Shown piece by piece: positions 39,750 to 48,941 of a stretch of DNA of 64,000 nt; position 1 is the stretch's first letter, and each line of letters opens with the position of its first letter. The stretch is from CAJQPP01 sp963793465 (GTDB lineage Bacteria; Planctomycetota; Planctomycetia; Pirellulales; Pirellulaceae), in the NCBI GenBank assembly GCA_963793465.1, contig CAWCAJ010000010.1:62001-126000 (forward strand), written 5' to 3'. The translations under genes were made by a program, and so were the position numbers. The notes under the pieces are model-generated. The model did no database searches. It was not told the DNA's origin and saw only the letters and a list, made by a program, of their open reading frames with translations.

Positions 39750-40035
39750 GTGACGCGTCGGAATTGGGTATCCGTTTACGGTTATAGCCGCGGCGAGCGA
39801 CGACGGCGAGTCTTACGGGCACTGTTTTGCCAAAGAGTTTCCCCCCCCACAGGTTTGCCGCTGCAGCAGGTGGGGTCCGGGTTTTTTTGCCGATAACGGA
39901 ATTCCCGTGTCACGATCCACAAGTTGGCCGGTATTGGTTCCGGTCACGCAAAGACTGCCAGGTTTCCCGCAATAGGGCAACCTGACAACCGCAACCTGAC
40001 TCCCGCCAGCCAGTCCACCAACCAGGAAACAGACC
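39750..40035. other. Intergenic spacer with homopolymer runs
   Basis: About 285 bp between divergent genes, containing a C8 run near 39841 and a T7 run near 39885. A weak stem CCCCAC/GTGGGG sits between them, but no gene lies upstream on that strand, so I do not call it a terminator. No RNA gene or coding sequence is seen. Confidence 0.4.
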
Positions 40036-40896
40036 ATGGCCACCATCCGTCCTCTCTTGCCGCCGATCGGCAACGAACACGCTGCCGCTTGTCCAACCTG
40101 CCGAACACGCTATCGCATTCGTTATGAACTGAGCGGCAAGCGGGTTCGCTGCCAGAAATGTCAAGCAACCATGCGGGTTCCGCAACTGCCTGGCCCATCG
40201 TCATCGGCGTCATCCCCAGCCCGGGGTACCGACGCGACACACCGCCCCGCGATGCGCGCTAACAGTTGGGGGCTGCTGTTAAGTGCCGGCAGCATGCTGC
40301 TGATGCTGGCGATGGCGGCCGCCAGCCTGGGGATCGAGATGCTTGCCAACCAATGGTCGCAGTACCTGCCCGCAATCATCAGTGGCGGATTGTTGGTCGC
40401 CGGTGGCATGCTGCTCAGCGGATTGGTCTTGAATCTCCGCATACCCAAAATCAGCGGGGCCAGGAGTTTCGCGATCGCGGCCCTCGTCTTGCACGTTGCC
40501 GCTGCCCTGTGGGTAGGTGGGGCCTGGTTGGGGAGCTACCTGGATATGCTGACGAGAATCCAATCAGGATTGCTGCAGGTGGGATCCTGGACGTTGGCAG
40601 CCTGCGGGTTTTTCCTGTTCCTCTATTTCTTGATGAGCACGGCCGAATTTACCGAGCGACCCGAGCTGGCAGCAACAGCCCGGGGAATCATGCGATTCCA
40701 GATGCTGATCATCGCCGGGCTGACGAGCTTGGTGCTGATTTCGATGTTGCTGCCAGGTCCGGGTGTGGATTGGGTCGTGCCACTGCTGGGTGGGCTCGTC
40801 CTGCTGGGATCGCTGATCAACCAGATCGTTTTGATCGTGCTGCAGCTGCAGTTGGCCGTGCACCTGCGGCGAACGACGGCTCGTCGAGGATCATAG
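40036..40896 (+). CDS. Membrane protein with MJ0042-type zinc ribbon
   Basis: A 286-aa protein. The N-terminus carries a zinc ribbon of the MJ0042 type: AACPTCRTRYRIRYELSGKR then VRCQKCQATMRVPQL (two CxxC pairs). After a Ser/Pro-rich linker (55-75) there are about six membrane helices, e.g. GLLLSAGSMLLMLAMAAASL, LPAIISGGLLVAGGMLLSGL and VLISMLLPGPGVDWVVPLLG. This combination is very common in planctomycetes; function is unknown. The start is followed closely by the zinc motif, supporting it. Confidence 0.8.
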   Translation: MATIRPLLPPIGNEHAAACPTCRTRYRIRYELSGKRVRCQKCQATMRVPQLPGPSSSASSPARGTDATHRPAMRANSWGLLLSAGSMLLMLAMAAASLGIEMLANQWSQYLPAIISGGLLVAGGMLLSGLVLNLRIPKISGARSFAIAALVLHVAAALWVGGAWLGSYLDMLTRIQSGLLQVGSWTLAACGFFLFLYFLMSTAEFTERPELAATARGIMRFQMLIIAGLTSLVLISMLLPGPGVDWVVPLLGGLVLLGSLINQIVLIVLQLQLAVHLRRTTARRGS

Positions 40897-40984
40897 GCCA
40901 GCCCCGCATGCTGACCGTTCCACCCGGCCTGGCGACCGCCGGGGGCCTGCCGCCGCCGAATCCAGTGCGGCACCCCATCCGGCT

Positions 40985-41680
40985 TTATCCATGCCGCCGC
41001 CGAACTCTGCGATTGGGTCGGCGTCGGTTTTGACCGCCGCTCCGCCGATAACCATATTCAATCGCAAACCACTCGGCATATCGCTCCTGATCCACCGAAC
41101 GGTTGTTCCAGGTGTCCACCAGATGCCCCAATTCATGGATCAGGATATTGTTGAGCTGGTAGTCACGGGCGGACGACTCCGTCCATAGCAACCGCCACAG
41201 CTGGGATTCGGGATGATCCCACCGCGCTCCATACATCTTCGTTTCGGTGACCAGCAGGGGAGGGGGCGGGCCATGGAAGTGCTCCTCCAGGGTCGTGCAA
41301 AAGGGATACAGGTAAATGGCACAGCCCCACTGCAGCCCGTAACAGGGCAATCTTCGCTTTTTACGGGTCATCTTGCTCAATTGCACCACTTCCAGCCCCT
41401 GCAGGAATGCGGCCGGCAACTTGGCAAGTCGCGATCGCACCTGTGCCGGCGTAACCACATGTCGGTAGCCCTTACCGGGTGAGCGCACCAGAACCCGATA
41501 GTCACTGCTGCCTGTGGGCTCATGCCAGTCCTCCGGAGCATCAAACAGGTTGTCCGGGTTACGCGCGGCGATCGTGCGGCGGGCCTTGACGAAACCCTGG
41601 CTACGCAGACGCCTCGACGCCTTCAGGTTTCTTACCTGGCGATTACGGTGGTTCGGTCGTCGATTGTCGGACGCAAACAT
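40985..41680 (-). CDS. HExxH metallopeptidase-like hypothetical protein
   Basis: A 231-aa basic protein (Arg-rich ends: MFASDNRRPNHRNRQVRN and RRSGGQNRRRPNRRVRRRHG). The central part contains a zincin motif at about residues 185-189 (NILIHELGHLVDTW) with a candidate third ligand Glu in QERYAEWFAIEYGY. It has no signal peptide, so it may act in the cytoplasm or be released another way. Region 80-150 (CYGLQWGCAIYLYPF) is not recognised. The motif suggests a gluzincin-like protease, but membership of a named family is not evident. Confidence 0.65.
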   Translation of the reverse strand: MFASDNRRPNHRNRQVRNLKASRRLRSQGFVKARRTIAARNPDNLFDAPEDWHEPTGSSDYRVLVRSPGKGYRHVVTPAQVRSRLAKLPAAFLQGLEVVQLSKMTRKKRRLPCYGLQWGCAIYLYPFCTTLEEHFHGPPPPLLVTETKMYGARWDHPESQLWRLLWTESSARDYQLNNILIHELGHLVDTWNNRSVDQERYAEWFAIEYGYRRSGGQNRRRPNRRVRRRHG

Positions 41681-42137
41681 GCAAAACTCCTCGAATGGGC
41701 TTTTGGCAAGGCGAACGCATCCACGCGATTCGTGTCCTGAGTCGACTTCGCTGCCGTCCTGTAGCTGAGGAGGGGTCGCGGCTACAGCTGAAAGAAAGGG
41801 TCTGCCTCTATTCTAGTTCGGGTTGAAATAAAAGCCGAAAAATTGACCTAAGTCTTTGATGCGAAAAGACTTGATGAACCGGACATGCAGCCGGGCAGCG
41901 GCTTGATAAACAGCTCTTTTGGGGGGTTCGTTCAGCGTCGAGGTGGGTGCGACTCCGTGATTTTCCCGTGTGCCTCCAACCATCACGGGGATAAAGTGCG
42001 GAGTGTGCTCTTGCCAAGTTTTTTTTTCAATCCACCACTGGGCACACCACGCCGCCGGGCGAGGATGGATTCGGTGCTTCGCCATTTCCTTTTTTTGAGT
42101 GACGTTTTGCAGCTGAGTGACGACTAACTGAACGGCT
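41681..42137. other. Intergenic region upstream of the second ECF sigma gene
   Basis: About 455 bp. A 90-codon frame on the minus strand (41813-42085) has no recognisable family or ribosome binding site. The region is AT-richer than its neighbours near 41810-41875 (TTGACC at 41854), which may mark a promoter, but no -10 at proper spacing is convincing. Confidence 0.4.
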
Positions 42138-42713
42138 ATGAAGACGACGCAAGTGCTTTACAACGAAATTGCTGATCCGGAACTCGCCAGGCGAGCCGCC
42201 GCCGGTTCGCGAGAGGCCTTTGGAGAGTTGGTCTCGCGGCATCATCAGGTGGTGCGCAGCATGCTGTGGCGGGTTCTGGGGGATCCTGGGGAGGTCGACG
42301 ATCTGGCACAGGAGGTGTTTCTGGCAGCCCTGCGGGGCGTGTCCGGGTTTCGGCAACAAAGCAATTTTTCCACCTGGTTGTTGTCGATTGCCCGCAACCA
42401 GGCGATCACGCATCTGCGGAAGAAACGAAGACTGGAAGGTCAGGTTCTCAGCGGTCTCGATCAATGGGTGTTGCAGCAGCAGCTTGCATCCTTGAGCGAG
42501 GACCGCGGGGAGTCACCGACCCTGCAGGCCTTGCAGGAGTGTCTCGGTCAACTTAACGACGATCACCGAAACCTGATTCGGGAAATCTACTTTCAGGAAC
42601 GCTCGGCTGCCGACGTGGCACGGCAATCCGGGCAGGCAAAAAATGCCGTACGCATGCGACTCATGAGAATTCGCCAGGCCCTGTCGGCCTGCATTCAAAG
42701 GCAAACCCGGTAA
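42138..42713 (+). CDS. ECF-type RNA polymerase sigma factor
   Basis: A 191-aa ECF sigma factor, complete. Region 2: AFGELVSRHHQVVRSMLWRV, EVDDLAQEVFLAALRGV and STWLLSIARNQAITHLRKK. Region 4: LNDDHRNLIREIYFQERSAA, DVARQSGQAKNAVRMRLMRI. It is followed 4 bp later by a FecR-like membrane protein, a pairing in which the second protein usually acts as a regulator or anti-sigma factor. Targets unknown. Confidence 0.92.
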   Translation: MKTTQVLYNEIADPELARRAAAGSREAFGELVSRHHQVVRSMLWRVLGDPGEVDDLAQEVFLAALRGVSGFRQQSNFSTWLLSIARNQAITHLRKKRRLEGQVLSGLDQWVLQQQLASLSEDRGESPTLQALQECLGQLNDDHRNLIREIYFQERSAADVARQSGQAKNAVRMRLMRIRQALSACIQRQTR

Positions 42714-42717
42714 ACCC

Positions 42718-44491
42718 ATGAATCAAGCGGAAATCAACACGACCTGGATACGGTGGTTGGAGCGGCGGCCTTTACCCTACGACGCCGAAGCCGAACTTTT
42801 GGAACAATTGGAAACCGAACCGGCACTGAAAAAGCAGCTCCTGTCGGACCTGGATCTGCACCGCCAGTTGCAAGCCTGTGGCCGCGTATTGCCAGATGAT
42901 TTTTCGTTCGTGGCCCGCATGTTGGTCAGTTTCGAGTCTTACACCCCAACACTGCCAGCCGGCATTACCGAAACCGGTTCCAGGTCGGCGCACGAGTTTG
43001 TCTGCGGCGGGCAGGACGCCGTGATCCGAAATCAGCCGCATGAGTCGGCCGCTTCTTGTGAACGCTTGGACGAGCACCCGGTACAGGGGATCCGGGCCCG
43101 CGACCAAGTGCCGCCCGTTCTGGCAACCCCTCCCCCATCGACACAAGGGGATCGGGGTTTGGCCATACGTCTGGGGGCCCTTGCCTTGTGCCTGCTCTTG
43201 ATGGCGACACTGCTGTGGGGTTCCTATAACTTGGGCAAACACGCGGGGCAGCCAACCCAGGTCAAGCCGGCAGTGAGTTCGTCGGATTCTCGTTTGGCAA
43301 GCGAAGATGAAGCAAACAACGATCAAGCCCTCGACGATAGAGTTAGCAGTGCTACCCGCGTCTCCGGCCGCGGACCCGAGAGTTGCCAATCAACCGGCGG
43401 AAACCGGGGCCCGGGAATCCGACCAGCCCAACGGCGACCCGTGGCACTCACCATCGCTGGAATCCGGGCAGGCAGAGGTAGCTCAGTTGCCCGATCGGGC
43501 AGCGGTTCGACCGCAGGACCCGAAAACTCTGCCGCCGCAACGTGACGGCCAATGGGCCACGATCATCAAGGATCGGGATGCGGTATGGACGTCGAGACCA
43601 ACCCGTTCCCCGCTCAGTTCCCAGGTTTATCAACTGGACACCGGTACGGCAACCATCGAGTTGGCTGTGGGGGGTCAATTGACGGTCACCGGGCCCGCCC
43701 GGTTTGAAATGGATCGTGACGCCGTGCACATCGAGCAGGGTCGGGTGGCATTTGTTTTACCAGACTTGTCAGCCGAGACGTTTTTCATACGGGCCGGGGG
43801 AAATCGGATTCAGCCTCAGGGGATCGCCCGCTTCGCGGTGCGAATCGAACCGGCCGGCTCGGCGGATTTAACGGTGCAGCGTGGCGAATTGCAGGTGGAG
43901 CCATGGTTCGGGCAACGCAGCCCGACCCCCATCACGCTGACTGCCGGCGGTGCGGACCACTTGACGATTTCCAATGACCGTGGATCGCAACCCGGTGTGG
44001 CGCGTCTGGTGGGGTCGCAGGGTCAATTTGAAGGCTGGGTAGGTTACCAGGGACTGGTTATCAACTCGCAGCATCCCGAGCTGTTGGATGAGTTGTTGAA
44101 TCGGGCGGAGTCGCGATTTGAAGAATCACCGGAATTGCTGACGACAGAATGGCAAGCGTTGGTCCAGGCCCTGGATGTCAATCCGGAAACTCCACCATTC
44201 GCACCTCCCGCGCACCGGTTTCAGCTGCCTGGAATCGGGAAGGAAAATTCCGGGGAGTTACCGGATGACTTTCAGAGGATGCAGGAGATGTTGCAGAAAA
44301 TGCTGGAAAGGGCAGGGCAGCCAGGCTGGAGTTTTCCATCTGAAATTTCACCGGGGCAATTCCATTTCCATTTTGAAGCCGGCGGACAGGGTGGGCAACT
44401 TCCCAATCTGCCGTTCCCGGGTCAAATGCCCCAGGACGCGTTGGGAGTGTTTAAGGACCTGTTGCAGGAGTTGCAGCAGCAGAAGCAGTAG
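42718..44491 (+). CDS. FecR-like membrane protein (probable anti-sigma or regulatory partner; frameshifted as read)
   Basis: The N-terminal frame begins MNQAEINTTWIRWLERRPLP, resembling an anti-sigma N-terminal domain, then a linker and a membrane helix at about 145-167 (LGALALCLLLMATLLWGSYN). The second half, in another frame from about 43340 on, has a FecR-type beta domain (TGTATIELAVGGQLTVTGPA, MDRDAVHIEQGRVAFVLPDL) and a C-terminal Gln/Gly-rich tail. The frames overlap at 43307-43545 and both lack independent completeness, so I treat them as one protein of about 590 aa broken by a one-base indel. The gene starts 4 bp after the ECF sigma gene. FecR-like proteins transmit envelope signals to ECF sigma factors. 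Confidence 0.8.
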
Positions 44492-44559
44492 CGACGTCAG
44501 AGGGGCCAAGGGTTCTGTCGTCAATAGGTTCCAGATAGAGAACAGAAACGGAGCAAGCC

Positions 44560-45723
44560 ATGAAGTGGTTGTTGAGTCTAGTGGTAGCGATTTTCGTCAT
44601 GGGAAATGACGGCTTGGCACAAACCATCCAGTTTACGGATACGCAATCCCGCAGCTGGTCAGACAGCAGCGGTCAAAACACCTTGACGGGACGGCTGGTG
44701 TCACGCGATCCAGCCAAGGGTACCTTGCAGGTGGAATATGACGACGCCACCCGTCTGGAAATTGCCCTGGCGGATCTGTCGATCAGCGATCGGCGTTACG
44801 TCGCCCGCCAAACTTCGCGTATGCAGCGTGAGGCCAAACGATTGACGCAAGCCAATCGTCTGCAGGGAGAAGACGCTGCGTCCGAGGATGCGGTGTTGAA
44901 GACTCGCCGACCGGCAAACGGCGAATCCCCGGTACCCGGGACGCAGCGGCTCTATAACATCGATTGGCATCGTCAAGCGGACTCCGCCCAGCTGGCTGCT
45001 GCGGGACGGGAAGGCGGCAAGGATGATAAACCGATCCTCTGGTTTCGCGTGTTGGGAGATCTGGATGGGTATATGTGAAGTGCCGGTCACCGCATGAGAA
45101 CCGTGACGTTCTCGACGCCCCAAATCCAAAACGCCATCGCCAATGATTTCGTGGCCCTGAATTCCAATATCGAAGGGGATCCGCTGGCCGGAGAAAGTGT
45201 GGGTCATGCGCCCCATGAGCAACCCGGAGACTGTATCCGTGGCAACGGACGACAAAACGTGCAGACGATTTTTCTGACACCCGACCAGGAGATTTTTCAT
45301 GTCGCCACCGGCTTCCTGTCCCCCGGTGACATGTATCAGGAATTGCAGTTTGCCCTGAAGCTGTTTGCCGGACTGCAACGCGAACAGGACAACCGATTCG
45401 ACCTGGTGCGGGTAGCCCACCAGCAAAGGCTGGGAATCCCGGTCACGCCCGGCGGCAGCGGGGGCGGGCTGGCCATGCCCCGCCAATCGATCGATGAGCT
45501 GGTCCGTGCGATGCAACAGGGTCGAGGATCCAGTCTCAAGGCGGGGTCCAGGAATCCGTTGCAGCCGTTTACGGACCTTTTTACAGCGCAGGATCAACAG
45601 TACATGGTCCGACATCCATTGATCAGCCGACAAGCATTCGAATCCGATCCCGGGGACCTGGTAGGTCGCGGCAAGACCTTCTTCAGTAGCAGCAAGAGTT
45701 CCGACCAGGCCTTCAATCGTTGA
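44560..45723 (+). CDS. Thioredoxin-fold protein with in-frame TGA (candidate selenoprotein)
   Basis: A 387-codon secreted protein read in one frame except for TGA at 45076-45078. N-terminal signal (MKWLLSLVVAIFVMG, cleaved near LAQ), an SHD1-like region (TLTGRLVSRDPAKGTLQVEY) and a thioredoxin-like domain from about residue 160. The TGA follows KPILWFRVLGDLDGYM and is followed in frame by SAGHRMRTVTFSTPQIQNAI, NSNIEGDP and VQTIFLTPDQEIFHVATGFL. This is where thioredoxin folds put their active-site Cys, so TGA would replace Cys. A hairpin starting 17 nt after the TGA fits the bacterial SECIS pattern. Alternatives are a nonsense mutation (TGT/TGC to TGA) or a base error, with the downstream ATG at 45094 giving a useless fragment. 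A GGAG lies 8 nt before the ATG at 44560. Confidence 0.75.
45076..45113 (+). promoter_or_regulatory. TGA codon with downstream hairpin (candidate bSECIS)
   Basis: TGA at 45076-45078. Stem GAGAAC (45096-45101) pairs perfectly with GTTCTC (45108-45113) around the 6-nt loop CGTGAC. The loop G is its second base and lies 25 nt after the TGA, within the 16-37 nt range and loop-G rule described for bacterial SECIS elements. The stem is only 6 bp, so chance is not excluded. Confidence 0.4.
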
Positions 45724-45752
45724 TACCAGGTCGTTGATACCAAGTCGTTGAT
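45717..45752. repeat. 14-bp tandem repeat covering the stop codon of the thioredoxin-fold gene
   Basis: TCGTTGATACCAGG at 45717-45730, TCGTTGATACCAAG at 45731-45744 and a partial third copy to 45752. The stop TGA (45721-45723) is inside the first unit and recurs in each. Confidence 0.9.
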
Positions 45753-46129
45753 TTCAGGGCCTGTGCCTGTGGTGGCGGAAAGGCAACCCTTCCGCCACCC
45801 GTTTTTTCATCGGTCAGCGAAGCCCCACCCATCCCGGGCCCAGCCAGCGGCTTCCGGGCTGGATGACGAAGCACCGGTTCCATCACCGAGCGTTTATCAC
45901 CGAAGCCTCGTTTGGATGTCCACTGGACGGGATCCACTGGATCCAAGGCTGGCCATTTCGGCACCCTTCGCATCCGTCCGCTTCGGGATGGTCAACTGCC
46001 ACAGCGATTTCGATGTTGCAACGCCTGCGGTTGTTTGCCAAGGGTTCGGTGATGTTGCAAAACCGTCGCTTCGGTTAACATGTTGCTTGGACCCTTCAAA
46101 AAAACACCAGCAGGTATGCGGAGACTTCA
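45753..46129. other. Intergenic region upstream of the meta-cleavage operon
   Basis: About 380 bp. No coding sequence is supported. A short GGATCCACTGGATCC inverted repeat is present near 45929-45943 and GTTAAC near 46075. A GGAG 7-10 nt upstream of the GTG at 46130 is the ribosome binding site of the first operon gene. No clear promoter. Confidence 0.4.
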
Positions 46130-46918
46130 GTGGCCCATTGCTCGGCGGAAGAGATTGCGCTCCAGATTCGAAATGCCGCTGAAAGCGGCAACTTGATCCC
46201 ACCCATCAAGGATCAACTGGTGGACGCCTCGGTGGATCAAGCCTATCGCGTACAGCAAATCAACTCGGACTACTACCGGGCGTTGGGGCGGAGGGTCAGC
46301 GGGCGGAAGATCGGATTGACTTCGTCCGCTGTTCAAAAACAGCTGGGTGTGGATCAGCCCGACTTTGGCGTGCTGTGGCAAGACATCGAATTCCAGGATG
46401 GTCAGGACATTCCCTTCTCGTCATTGCATCAACCGAAAATCGAATGTGAAGTAGCTTTGATTTTGGGTCGGGCCATCGAGACGCCGCAACCCGGTTTGAT
46501 CGATGTGGTCCGCGCAGTGGACTACGTAGTCCCCGCCCTGGAAGTCGTCGGCAGCCGCATCGCGGACTGGAAAATCAGCATTGTGGATACGATCGCCGAT
46601 AACGCCTCTTCGGGGGTCTATGTGCTGGGTGGTCCACCCCGCAGATTGGACGGACTGGATTTGCGTTTGTGTGGAATGGTCATGGAATGTCGTGGCGAGC
46701 CGGTGTCTACGGGTTGTGGCGCCGCCTGCCTGGGGCATCCGCTTCACGCGGCTACCTGGCTGGCGGCCACCATGATGGAAAAGGGCATGCCACTGCAGGC
46801 GGGTGAGGTGGTCCTGACGGGAGCGCTGGGACCGATGGTAAGTGTGAATCCAGGTGATGTGTTTACCGCCAGAATTAATGGTTTGGGTTCCGTCCGCGCC
46901 AGCTTTAGCAGAGATTGA
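46130..46918 (+). CDS. mhpD: 2-keto-4-pentenoate hydratase (MhpD family)
   Basis: A 262-aa enzyme of the fumarylacetoacetate-hydrolase-like hydratase/decarboxylase family, adding water to 2-hydroxypenta-2,4-dienoate to give 4-hydroxy-2-oxovalerate. Start is GTG at 46130 with a GGAG behind it. Motifs: GRKIGLTSSAVQKQLGVDQP, PKIECEVALILGRAIE (metal-binding Glu pair), SRIADWKISIVDTIADNASS and the C-terminal GEVVLTGALGPMVSVNPGDV. The sister enzyme 2-oxo-3-hexenedioate decarboxylase is encoded at 48942; sequence alone separates the two poorly, so the assignments could be swapped. It heads a four-gene operon, 6 bp before the acetaldehyde dehydrogenase. Confidence 0.85.
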   Translation: MAHCSAEEIALQIRNAAESGNLIPPIKDQLVDASVDQAYRVQQINSDYYRALGRRVSGRKIGLTSSAVQKQLGVDQPDFGVLWQDIEFQDGQDIPFSSLHQPKIECEVALILGRAIETPQPGLIDVVRAVDYVVPALEVVGSRIADWKISIVDTIADNASSGVYVLGGPPRRLDGLDLRLCGMVMECRGEPVSTGCGAACLGHPLHAATWLAATMMEKGMPLQAGEVVLTGALGPMVSVNPGDVFTARINGLGSVRASFSRD

Positions 46919-46924
46919 GGCAGC

Positions 46925-47881
46925 ATGTCGCACAGCAGAACCCAGGTTGCCATTCTGGGGTCAGGTAACATCGGGACCGATTTGATGCTGAAGATTCACT
47001 CGCGTTCGGACACCTTGCAGGTGGCCGCCCTGGTGGGCATCGACGCTGCATCGCAGGGACTGACGCGGGCCCGCCAGCTGGGACTGGCCACAACTCACCA
47101 GGGGATCGATGGCTTGGTGGCGCTGCCCGAATTTCGCGACATTCGTATTGTGTTTGATGCCACCAGTGCCGCCGCCCACGCCAGGCATGATCAGATCCTG
47201 CGGCAGCATGGCAAACAGATCGTTGATTTGACGCCGGCCGCCATCGGACCCTACACGATTCCGGTCGTCAATCTGGATCAGAACCTGGGTTGCCCGAATG
47301 TTAATATGGTGACCTGTGGAGGCCAGGCCACGATCCCCATGGTGGCGGCGGTGGCTCAAGTGCACCCGGTGGTTTACGGCGAGATCGTGGCCAGCATTGC
47401 TTCCCGCTCGGCCGGGGCAGGCACGCGAGCCAATATCGATGAGTTCACGGTCACTACGGCGCGGGCCATCGAAACGGTGGGCGGTGCTCAAACAGGGAAG
47501 GCCATCATTGTCCTGAATCCGGCCGAGCCACCCCTGTTGATGCGCAACACGGTCATGTGCCTGGTGGACGGCCAGGCTGATCAGCGAGCTGTCAGCCAGT
47601 CTGTGGAAGACATGGTGGACCGCGTTCAGGCTTATGTGCCGGGATACCGTTTGAAACAGGCGGTGCAGTTTGATTCGGTAACCGGGGGCCACGATCCCCG
47701 CGTGCGTCACATTCGCCAGGGGACCAAGATCAGTGTCTTCCTGGAAGTCGAAGGGGCGGCGGACTGCTTGCCCGCATACGCCGGCAACCTCGACATCATG
47801 ACGTCGGCGGCTCAAAAAACGGCCGAACGGATCGTAGAACTGCGTGGTCACGAAATGCTGGGCCGGGGAGCAGACCGATGA
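46925..47881 (+). CDS. mhpF: Acetaldehyde dehydrogenase (acylating)
   Basis: A 318-aa enzyme that oxidises acetaldehyde to acetyl-CoA with NAD and CoA, taking it by channel from the aldolase encoded next. N-terminal Rossmann motif QVAILGSGNIGTDLMLKI, catalytic Cys in NVNMVTCGGQATIPMVAAV (about residue 130), family segments SRSAGAGTRANIDEFTVTTA and TGKAIIVLNPAEPPLLMRNT. Length matches DmpF/MhpF. Its stop overlaps the aldolase start by 4 bp (ATGA), supporting the known DmpFG-type complex. Confidence 0.95.
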   Translation: MSHSRTQVAILGSGNIGTDLMLKIHSRSDTLQVAALVGIDAASQGLTRARQLGLATTHQGIDGLVALPEFRDIRIVFDATSAAAHARHDQILRQHGKQIVDLTPAAIGPYTIPVVNLDQNLGCPNVNMVTCGGQATIPMVAAVAQVHPVVYGEIVASIASRSAGAGTRANIDEFTVTTARAIETVGGAQTGKAIIVLNPAEPPLLMRNTVMCLVDGQADQRAVSQSVEDMVDRVQAYVPGYRLKQAVQFDSVTGGHDPRVRHIRQGTKISVFLEVEGAADCLPAYAGNLDIMTSAAQKTAERIVELRGHEMLGRGADR

Positions 47882-48927
47882 GCGATTCCAGTAAAGACAA
47901 ACTTTATGTGCAGGATGTGACGTTGCGTGACGGGATGCACGCCATCGGACACCAATACCCGTTACCGGATGTCACCGCCATTGCCAGGGCGTTGGACGAA
48001 GCCGGTGTCGATGCCATCGAAATCACTCACGGCGATGGCCTGGCCGGTTCCAGTTTCAATTATGGTTTCGGCTTGCATACCGACTGGGAGTGGATTGAGG
48101 CCGTTGCCGACGTGGTGCAACAGGCCCGCGTGACCGTGCTGTTATTGCCCGGTATCGGGACGCTCGAGGACCTGCAACAGGCCCAGCGACTGGGGGCCAC
48201 CTCGGTTCGGATCGCCACGCATTGCACGGAAGCCGACGTCTCGCGGCAACACATCCAATGGGCTCGCGAAAACGGCATGGATGTGGCCGGCTTCCTGATG
48301 ATGGCCCACATGAGTTCCCCACAGGACCTGGCCCAGCAAGCGAAATTGATGGAGGACTACGGGGCCCATTGCGTGTACGTGACCGACAGCAGCGGAGCCA
48401 TGACCATGACGGATGTCGCCGAGCGATTCCAGGCCTACGATCGTGTTCTGAAACCGGAAACGGAAAAGGGCATGCATGCCCACCACAATTTGAGCCTGGG
48501 AGTGGCCAATACCGTGACCGCGGTGCAATGCGGTGCGACTCGGGTGGATGGATCCCTGGCCGGCATGGGTGCCGGTGCCGGGAATGCGCCACTGGAAGTG
48601 CTGCTGGCCGTCTGCGACCGTTACGGCTGGCACCACGGGTGTGACCTGTTCGCTCTGATGGACGCCGCAGATGATCTGGTACGACCTCTGCAAACCCGCC
48701 CGGTGCGGGTGGATCGCGAAACCTTGATGCTGGGTTACGCCGGAGTGTATTCCAGTTTTCTCCTGCACGCCGAACGAGCCAGTCGCAAGTACGGAGTGGA
48801 CGCCCGCGAAATCCTCATGGAATTGGGCAAGCGAAAAATGGTTGGTGGTCAGGAAGACATGATCGTGGACGTGGCTCTGGACCTGAAACAACAGCCATTT
48901 CCTGGACCCCAGCACCCACGGACTTAG
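47878..48927 (+). CDS. mhpE: 4-hydroxy-2-oxovalerate aldolase
   Basis: A 349-aa class II aldolase splitting 4-hydroxy-2-oxovalerate to pyruvate and acetaldehyde. The TIM-barrel N-terminus carries the metal-site motif YVQDVTLRDGMHAIGHQY (LRDGMHA), followed by HGDGLAGSSFNYGFG, YVTDSSGAMTMTDVAERFQA and metal-binding HAHHNLSLGVANT, then VDGSLAGMGAGAGNAPLEVL. The C-terminal communication domain, which docks the dehydrogenase, is present (LGKRKMVGGQEDMIVDVALD). It overlaps mhpF by 4 bp. Confidence 0.96.
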   Translation: MSDSSKDKLYVQDVTLRDGMHAIGHQYPLPDVTAIARALDEAGVDAIEITHGDGLAGSSFNYGFGLHTDWEWIEAVADVVQQARVTVLLLPGIGTLEDLQQAQRLGATSVRIATHCTEADVSRQHIQWARENGMDVAGFLMMAHMSSPQDLAQQAKLMEDYGAHCVYVTDSSGAMTMTDVAERFQAYDRVLKPETEKGMHAHHNLSLGVANTVTAVQCGATRVDGSLAGMGAGAGNAPLEVLLAVCDRYGWHHGCDLFALMDAADDLVRPLQTRPVRVDRETLMLGYAGVYSSFLLHAERASRKYGVDAREILMELGKRKMVGGQEDMIVDVALDLKQQPFPGPQHPRT

Positions 48928-48941
48928 AAACGAAGGACTCC

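Noticed and set aside
39841..39892. Possible terminator (CCCCAC/GTGGGG with a T7 run)
   Set aside because: The stem is short, the T run is 6 nt away, and no plus-strand gene lies upstream.
41813..42085. 90-codon minus-strand frame
   Set aside because: No family, no ribosome binding site and no promoter; kept as intergenic.
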